Shown here: positions 57,963-64,000 of the stretch, piece by piece
How positions within the stretch are numbered: position 1 is the first letter of the stretch
Layout of the letters: each line of letters starts with the position of its first letter
DNA from: Nymphaea colorata
Taxonomy: Eukaryota; Streptophyta; Magnoliopsida; Nymphaeales; Nymphaeaceae
Assembly (NCBI RefSeq): GCF_008831285.2
Contig: NC_045144.1
Location: forward strand, 16,105,858 to 16,169,857
Length of the DNA: 64,000 nucleotides
Direction of reading: 5' to 3'
The notes under the pieces: model-generated
Told to the model about the DNA's origin: nothing
Database searches by the model: none
The model's input: the letters and a program-made list of their open reading frames with translations, nothing else
Translations under genes and position numbers: made by a program

Positions 57963-58517
57963 GCCTACCAAGTAACAGCGGATCATGTCCGCAAACAGCA
58001 ATGAATGTGGAGCAACCCTTGTTTCTGCTGTCATCCATGGCCGCCTCCATTATTTCTCTTTTGTTTTACTCTTCTTAAGAAATTTTTTGTTGGGAAGCCT
58101 AACTTTGATGTGTTTTCCAGATAAATGAGATACTTTTCCAATCATTTAGCTTATTAAGTAGAGTGGGTACCTCATAATGGTCTTCCTTACCTCTTCTGCA
58201 GTTAAAGTTTTCACTTTCTTTTGTTGACCAATTTGGAGAAAAGAGTAAGCTTAGAAGTACAAACTATGAACATAGATAATGACAACAGCCTGTATACTGC
58301 CTACGGTTACGGGGAATACTTCAACTTCCTGGAAGGAAAAAAACCCACCACGTTATTAATGACATTTGGGGAACCTTCTTTTCCTATGGTTAATGACATC
58401 AGAGTCCATCTTTCACGCATGAGCAATGGCATCACCACATGTGGGCCGCTCTTTAAAATTCCTTCGTTTTTACATTGACAAATTTAAGATATACCTTTAT
58501 ACACATATACAGGTGCC

Positions 58518-58550
<33 letters not shown>

Positions 58551-59124
58551 CCTACATTGATCAAAAACCACTTGCATACACTTAACATTTTACTTTTGCT
58601 AAAAGAATAAATTTTAGTATGACCAACCACAATTTTCACATGATATCTACCCAAACCTAATATAAAAATTTAGAAATTTGCTTCCTTAATTATTTGTGTA
58701 ATATCATTAATTAACTTATAACTTTAAGTAATTTAAAAAATTCTTAGTTTGCAGTTGTGATTTTTATAAATTCCATTTTAAGAAAACCATGACCTGACAT
58801 TTCCCATGATCCTTTTATTTTTGTTAAAGACAATATTGGAAGTATAAATATTTACAAAAGATTTTCAATATATATATATATATATTCTTGACTTATGTAC
58901 ACAATGCTTAATGTGCCATTAATCTCTATAAAACTTCTTGTCCCACTGTCACCAACCCAACTGTAAGCGGTTGACAAAAACCCAAAACGCATGAACAAAT
59001 AAGCAGGTCAAAATGACCAACAAATAAGCACGTCAAATATTTAATCCCAACTAAAAAGCAAAAGATTTAGGGATTAAAATTATTTCACCTGAAAGAATAT
59101 ATATTAGAAAAAAAAAACTTGATA
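57963..59124. other. Copy-B-specific DNA, no firm gene
   Basis: About 1.15 kb that copy A lacks at 24,090-24,100. A frame at 58,221-58,478 (+) has ordinary composition (TAYGYGEYFNFLEGKK) but no known domain. Two TA runs lie at 58,518-58,547 and 58,867-58,886. Confidence 0.4.
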
Positions 59125-61854
59125 TGGAATGGAAGCTCTAATGCAATCATATAGAAGTTCCAATGCTGTAGAAGCAGCAAAGATGGAAGCGAAAAAAATT
59201 AACATGCTACAACTTAAAAAGAGGAAAGGGGGTGACCACAAGCTACTTTTGGTGCTGAATAGAACCCATAAACAAGAAAGGGAATCCACTGGAAGAGAGG
59301 AGAGCAAAGCTGCTGATGAATGCTAAGTAGGATGCAGAAACACGATAATTAGAACAGAAATATAAACTACCTGCCCCACTATATAAAGTTTAAATCTAAT
59401 GTAAAGGTTTAATTCAACTTATACGGTTAAAAAGATAAAGACAAATTTATCAGAACTATTCATTTATTTGAAAATGATACGAAATATGGCGCAGAACATA
59501 AAATAGTAATGTCCATTTATCATCTTCATTCATAATCCTAAATACTGGACAAGAAATTTAACGGAGATGAGAAATTAGTCATACATAATCCAAGTAGAAC
59601 ACTAAGTTTATTATTTTGAGCCCATCAATATGGTTTACAAAACATAAAAAGAACTAATATAATCAAAACCAATTAGTTGATTCTAAACTAGTACTTATTG
59701 ATTGACAAGCAGAGAGAAAAATTTATATATAGATAAAAAACCTTGAACAAAAAAAGATAACACCAATAGTGAAGGTTAAGAAAATAATAGCAAAAGGAGT
59801 TATGATCACTCTATGGGTTGTGGTCTTTAATAGATGTAACTCGTTGCTATCTAGATGGTATATAACAATCCAGCAGAGAAGAAAACATGTACTATATGTA
59901 TATATTAGAGAAGTAATCATCAAAAACATCATCAATTTTCGGATATTAATTTACAAATTTAAGTTAGATTCTATGACAAATGGGGAAAAAAAAAAACAAT
60001 GGAGATTTTCTCTTAAAAACTTGTATACGGATGCCATATTCAGCTCTATCCTGAATATTCATGTTGATATGTTGTAGATATATTTCTTAACATTGAGGTA
60101 TGTACTTACCATACTAATTAATTTATATATGTACTCGTCAATCTAATCAGGAGGAGAAAGAAAGGTAGTTATCCTTTTATAACCATGGATGTGGACTCTT
60201 CAGGTCGAATTATGTATATTTGTAATCTATCCATCTCTCTTCCCACCTCCAATTAGTTTCCTACTTTTTTTTTTTGCTTAGTTAACAACATCTGCTAATA
60301 TTTTAATTATAGAAAGCCTTCATTAACAATCAATAATTTTCAAATCCAACTATTTATTTCACGTTTTCAAATAGGGAATAAATTGTGATGAATACATGTT
60401 AAAAACATCCAGATATTAAATATAAATATATATTGGGCTTTTGTAGAGAAATTTACATTTAAATTTAAAAAAATATTTATTGTATATAAAAATTATAAAA
60501 AAATTATATTTCAGCCCATGTTAAAATTTTGAAACTATAATTTAGCCCCTTCATGAAATATTTATGGCCCTACCCGTATTGTCTCCTACCTAGGTTGCAG
60601 TATAAGATGAACCTCCTATACATTAGGAATGTTGGACGAGCCGAGTCAACTTGAGCTCAACTCATAAGTTAAACCAGTTGAGTTAGAGTTGGATGAGCTG
60701 AAAATTACAAGGTGTTTGGTAAGCAGATCTACGTTCTTAGAGCATAGGTAATCTAAAGATATTATGATTTTGTTTGATAAAAGATGATGTGATTATAGAT
60801 GTGCTTCTAAATCCAATAGTAAAATACTGGATATAATCAATCCATACTAGTTAAGACAAGAACATCTTATATTCCAAAAATGCAATGTATGTGCTTAATA
60901 AAAGCTCTCTTAAGCAGGGGCGGGGGGAAGGGGGCGGTAGCGGGGGCCTTGGCTCCCCCCTCAAAATTTAACAACTATAAAAATTTATATGTAAATCTAA
61001 AAAAAAATATTTTAATATATAGAAAAAATTTATAAACTTTCTATTTCTGCTCCTTTTAAAATTTTGAAACTATACTTTGACCCTAGTGACAAAAAATTCC
61101 TGGCTCCGGCCTTGCTCTTAAAGGTTCCCCTTTTCATCATCCAAACTTTGACAACTAAAAGCTATATACGACTCTTCTTGGTAGAAAACCCGTAACCAGG
61201 TACCGAGCCCATCTCTCCCAGCAGTTTACATTCCTTGGTGACTAGTTTTGGGCATGGCCTTGGTCCATCTGAGTTGGACAAAATTAACCCTACCCCTTGG
61301 AAATAAATTGATCAAAATTTTAAAACATGATTAATTCCAATAGGGGTTGGGGAAGGAAATTAAATTTCTTATGAGCCAAAGTTGGGGCAGTTCACGAGCT
61401 GAGTTCGAGCCAATTGCTGAGCCGGCTTGAACTTGGCACAAGTCTACTAAGACAAAACTCCAGCTTGGCTCAAGCTCAAGTAGAGTCAAAGTTCATTATT
61501 TCGAGTTCGAATTGGCTTGAGCTCTGAAACCTAGAACTCGAGCAAGCTCAAGCCGAGGATTTGGCTTGAGGCGAGTATTCAATTTAAAAATTTAGTTTTT
61601 AAAGAAAGAGGCAGCATGGAAACTTGAACCTCATTGCCTACTAGTCACATGCACATTAAGCTTTTGTGATAGCATTGCGAGAGTTCAACCAAACTGAGCC
61701 CACTTAACTCGAGCTAAGGTTATTTTTTAACTCAGAATTCAGGTCGAAGGCTCTCGGACTGTTTTACAGTAGATAACACATTTTTTTTAAATATGTGTTG
61801 CCTCGTTTTTAACATTTAGAAGTCTTTAAGAGAAGGCTCTCCAACTGTTTTTAG
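59125..61854. repeat. Segmental duplication block, copy B (matches 24,100-27,310)
   Basis: Collinear with copy A. The segment 59,311-59,763 is extra here. The plus-strand frame at the start (KKINMLQLKKRKGGDHK) is partly kept in copy A (KKIKMLQHKKRKGGDHK) but ends differently. It may be a remnant of a real exon, though I do not recognise it. Degenerate GACTCG/GAGCTC repeats lie at 60,620-60,700 and 61,390-61,570. Confidence 0.8.
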
Positions 61855-62883
61855 CAAAACCACATGCACTGGTATCTGATGTGTACATTGAAGGCGCATT
61901 TTGGGTTTAATTTAAGTGGCCCCCATAAAGTTATTGTGGACCTTGTGATGTGACAATTTATGCCCGCCAAGTTCGAATGGCAAGATGATCTGCATGAACA
62001 AGGGCCAAGAGAAAACTTGGTCCATTTTGATGGTTTGTCGAGCAAGTACACACCCATGCACATGTTGGTAGTTATCTTCCCACTGCTTGAATTAGTGAAA
62101 GAAGTTTAGCTTTAAAGGCACACAATAAAATGGCAACCAGTTTCTCAACATCGTCTTTAGTTTTGGGGTTCTTCTTTTCCCGTTTGACAGCAAGATGTCT
62201 ATCAAGACTGAATTCACCGTACCTTCGCTTGTTCTGCCACGGAAAAGGTCGTAGGCAGTCGTGGAGACAGAAAAAATTAGGTAAAGATGAGGTTAGATAA
62301 TTTTTTCTTCAAAAAATTTTGTTTGTATATAGTGAGTCTCAAGCCCAGAATGGGTTTAAAAAGTCCAACAAAAACAACAAACATTTCATCGTTTAAGATA
62401 AAAAAGGGATCTTAGTTTCTAATATCACAAACTTGCACCGATCAATTATGATTTTTAAGCAGGAAAAGATATATATATATATGGCTTTCTCTTGTATCAC
62501 CGTCAACCGTCAAGATGATGTCAACACGAGATGCAAGGTTGTGTTTAATAGGGTCGTTTGCTACGAGTGATCAAACAAACATTGGAAACATAGTTTACCT
62601 TATTATAGTGACACCAATCAAATTTTTCTTAACAAAAAAAAATAAAAAAATCCGTGCCCTTGTGAGTGTAAGTCACACGACACGTGTCACTCACTGGGTT
62701 CGTATTATTAACTGGTGTGATACCGAGTCGTTAGGGTTGCAAATGCAAGGTTGGAGGCAGGAGGGTGGCAGCAGGGCCACGGCTACTCTCAGATCTTAGA
62801 AAAATCAAAATTCTACCTGTAAATTTTAAAAAATTATTTTAAACTATATAAAAAATTTTGAAAAGTATATTTCAAACTGTGTT
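61855..62883. repeat. Block P, further copy 1
   Basis: Matches 27,840-28,320 and the next copy at 63,085-63,830. Shared words are GATCTGCATGAAC, GAAAACTTGGTCCATTTTGATGG and CACACCCATGCACATGTT. A short TA run lies at 62,469-62,481. No gene. Confidence 0.75.
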
Positions 62884-64000
62884 ATGGCGACGGCTTACAA
62901 GACTGCATCTGACTAGCGGCCGACTCTCCGTTGGTGCTTTCCATTCCACTCGAAATATTCTTGTTACAGTTCTTTCTTTTGCTGTAAAAAAAACAGGTTA
63001 AATAAGAAATCCATGCGTTTCGGCAGTTTGCGGATCATGATATCACAAGCCATTATAGACTCACTCAATATTCATGTGATGTCATTTGTCCAACATAAAC
63101 GCAAAACCGCATGCACTGGCATCTGATGTATACATTGAAGGCGCATTTTAGGTTTAATTTAAGTGGCCCATGATTTATTCCCATAAAGTTATTGTGGACC
63201 TTGCGATGTGACAATTTATGCAACCAAGTTCGAATCTTGGCAAGATGATCTGCATGAACGAGGGCCAAGAGAAAACTTGGTCCATTTTGATGGTTTGTCG
63301 AGCAAGTACACACCCATGCACATGTTCGTAGTTATCTTCCCACTGCTTGGATTAGTGAAAGAAGTTTAGCTGCCAATCTGCCTGAAAGGCACACAATAAA
63401 ATGGCAACCAGTTTCTCAACATCGTCATTAGTTTTGGGGTTCTTCTTTTCCCGTTTGACAGCAGGATGTCTATCGAGACTGAATTCGCCCTACCTTAGGT
63501 CGTTCGGCCGTGAAAAAGTCACAGTTAGTGGTGGAGCTAGAAAATTTTAGGTAGGGATGAAGTTAGGTAGTTTTTTCTTCGGAAAATTTTGTATATATTG
63601 GGTCTCAAGCCTAGAAAGTGTTTATAAAATCCAACTCAAAGAACAAATATTTCGTCGTTTAAGATAAGAAAGGGATCTTAGTTTATAATATTACAAACTT
63701 GCACCGATCAATTACAGAAAAATCAAAAGTCTACTTGTAAAATTTAAAAAATTATTTTAAACTATAAAAAACTTAAAAATATATATATTTCAAACTGTGT
63801 GAAAAAATTTGAGAATGCAATTCCCTAAATAAAGGCTACGCTTGATAATCGATGATGCGGGCATATGGGGAGGAAGCTGCATGATTCTCTTTAATCGATA
63901 CTTAGAAGGACAGACCAAATTGATGACATTATGTATATAGGTATAAGTAAGAAAGATTCGTCATTAAGGAGTCATTAAGAGGTCATTTGGCAACAGTGAC
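62884..64000. repeat. Block P, further copy 2, running off the window
   Basis: Repeats the order of 27,600-28,450: GACTGCATCTGACTA, ACTCGAAATATTCTTG, GATCTGCATGAAC and ATTGATGACATTATGTATATAG. It continues past the window end. No gene is seen. Confidence 0.75.

Overview
This window looks like repeat-rich nuclear DNA from a flowering plant. The evidence is a CIN-type TCP transcription-factor fragment, a plant MAPKKK kinase, a plant CBS-domain gene fragment, copia and LINE retrotransposons, MITE-like foldback elements, plant-type GT-AG introns and long AT/GA microsatellites. I cannot name the species. There are no rRNA or tRNA genes, no organellar inserts and no CRISPR arrays that I can see.

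The main structure is an old tandem segmental duplication. Copy A runs from the left edge to about 28.5 kb. Copy B runs from about 33,645 towards the right edge. In register: 1-1,654 matches 33,645-35,603; 1,655-5,160 matches 46,308-50,165; 19,900-22,160 matches 50,515-52,165; 23,080-23,335 matches 52,195-52,460; 23,721-24,088 matches the right side of the kinase locus at 57,265-57,962; 24,100-27,310 matches 59,125-61,855. A shorter third copy (27,600-28,495 plus 31,243-31,975) lies between them, and more partial copies fill 61,855-64,000. The copies differ by insertions, so comparing them reveals the ends of several elements.

Copy A carries 14.7 kb not found in B (5,160-19,840). It holds a two-exon small secreted glycine-rich protein gene (8,491-9,365, minus), weak small-gene candidates (12.6-14.3 kb), a 5'-truncated LINE (16.15-18.55 kb, minus) and a TCP gene (19,444-19,914) whose 3' end runs into an AT/GA microsatellite. 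A gene remnant (22,800-23,110) follows. At 23,395-24,041 there is a nearly perfect palindrome made from the promoter and first codons of the MAPKKK gene.

The middle (28.5-46.3 kb) is dominated by three copia retrotransposons with identifiable target-site duplications. One is a rearranged element (28,496-31,242) whose protease-integrase part is inverted. The second is an older degenerate element (35,604-46,307). The third is a young element (41,189-46,114) nested in an LTR of the second. The young element also carries an inverted copy of part of its own gag.

Copy B ends with a SINE-like element, a 1.3-kb foldback element, a 1.0-kb Harbinger-like element that has captured part of a CBS-domain gene, and the kinase (56,286-57,425, minus). 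The kinase body is nearly complete but has a frameshift in the ATP-binding loop. A MITE splits its upstream region. The most interesting feature is the pair formed by the kinase gene and the long hairpin of its 5' end in the other copy. That is the arrangement expected for a young inverted-repeat small-RNA locus.
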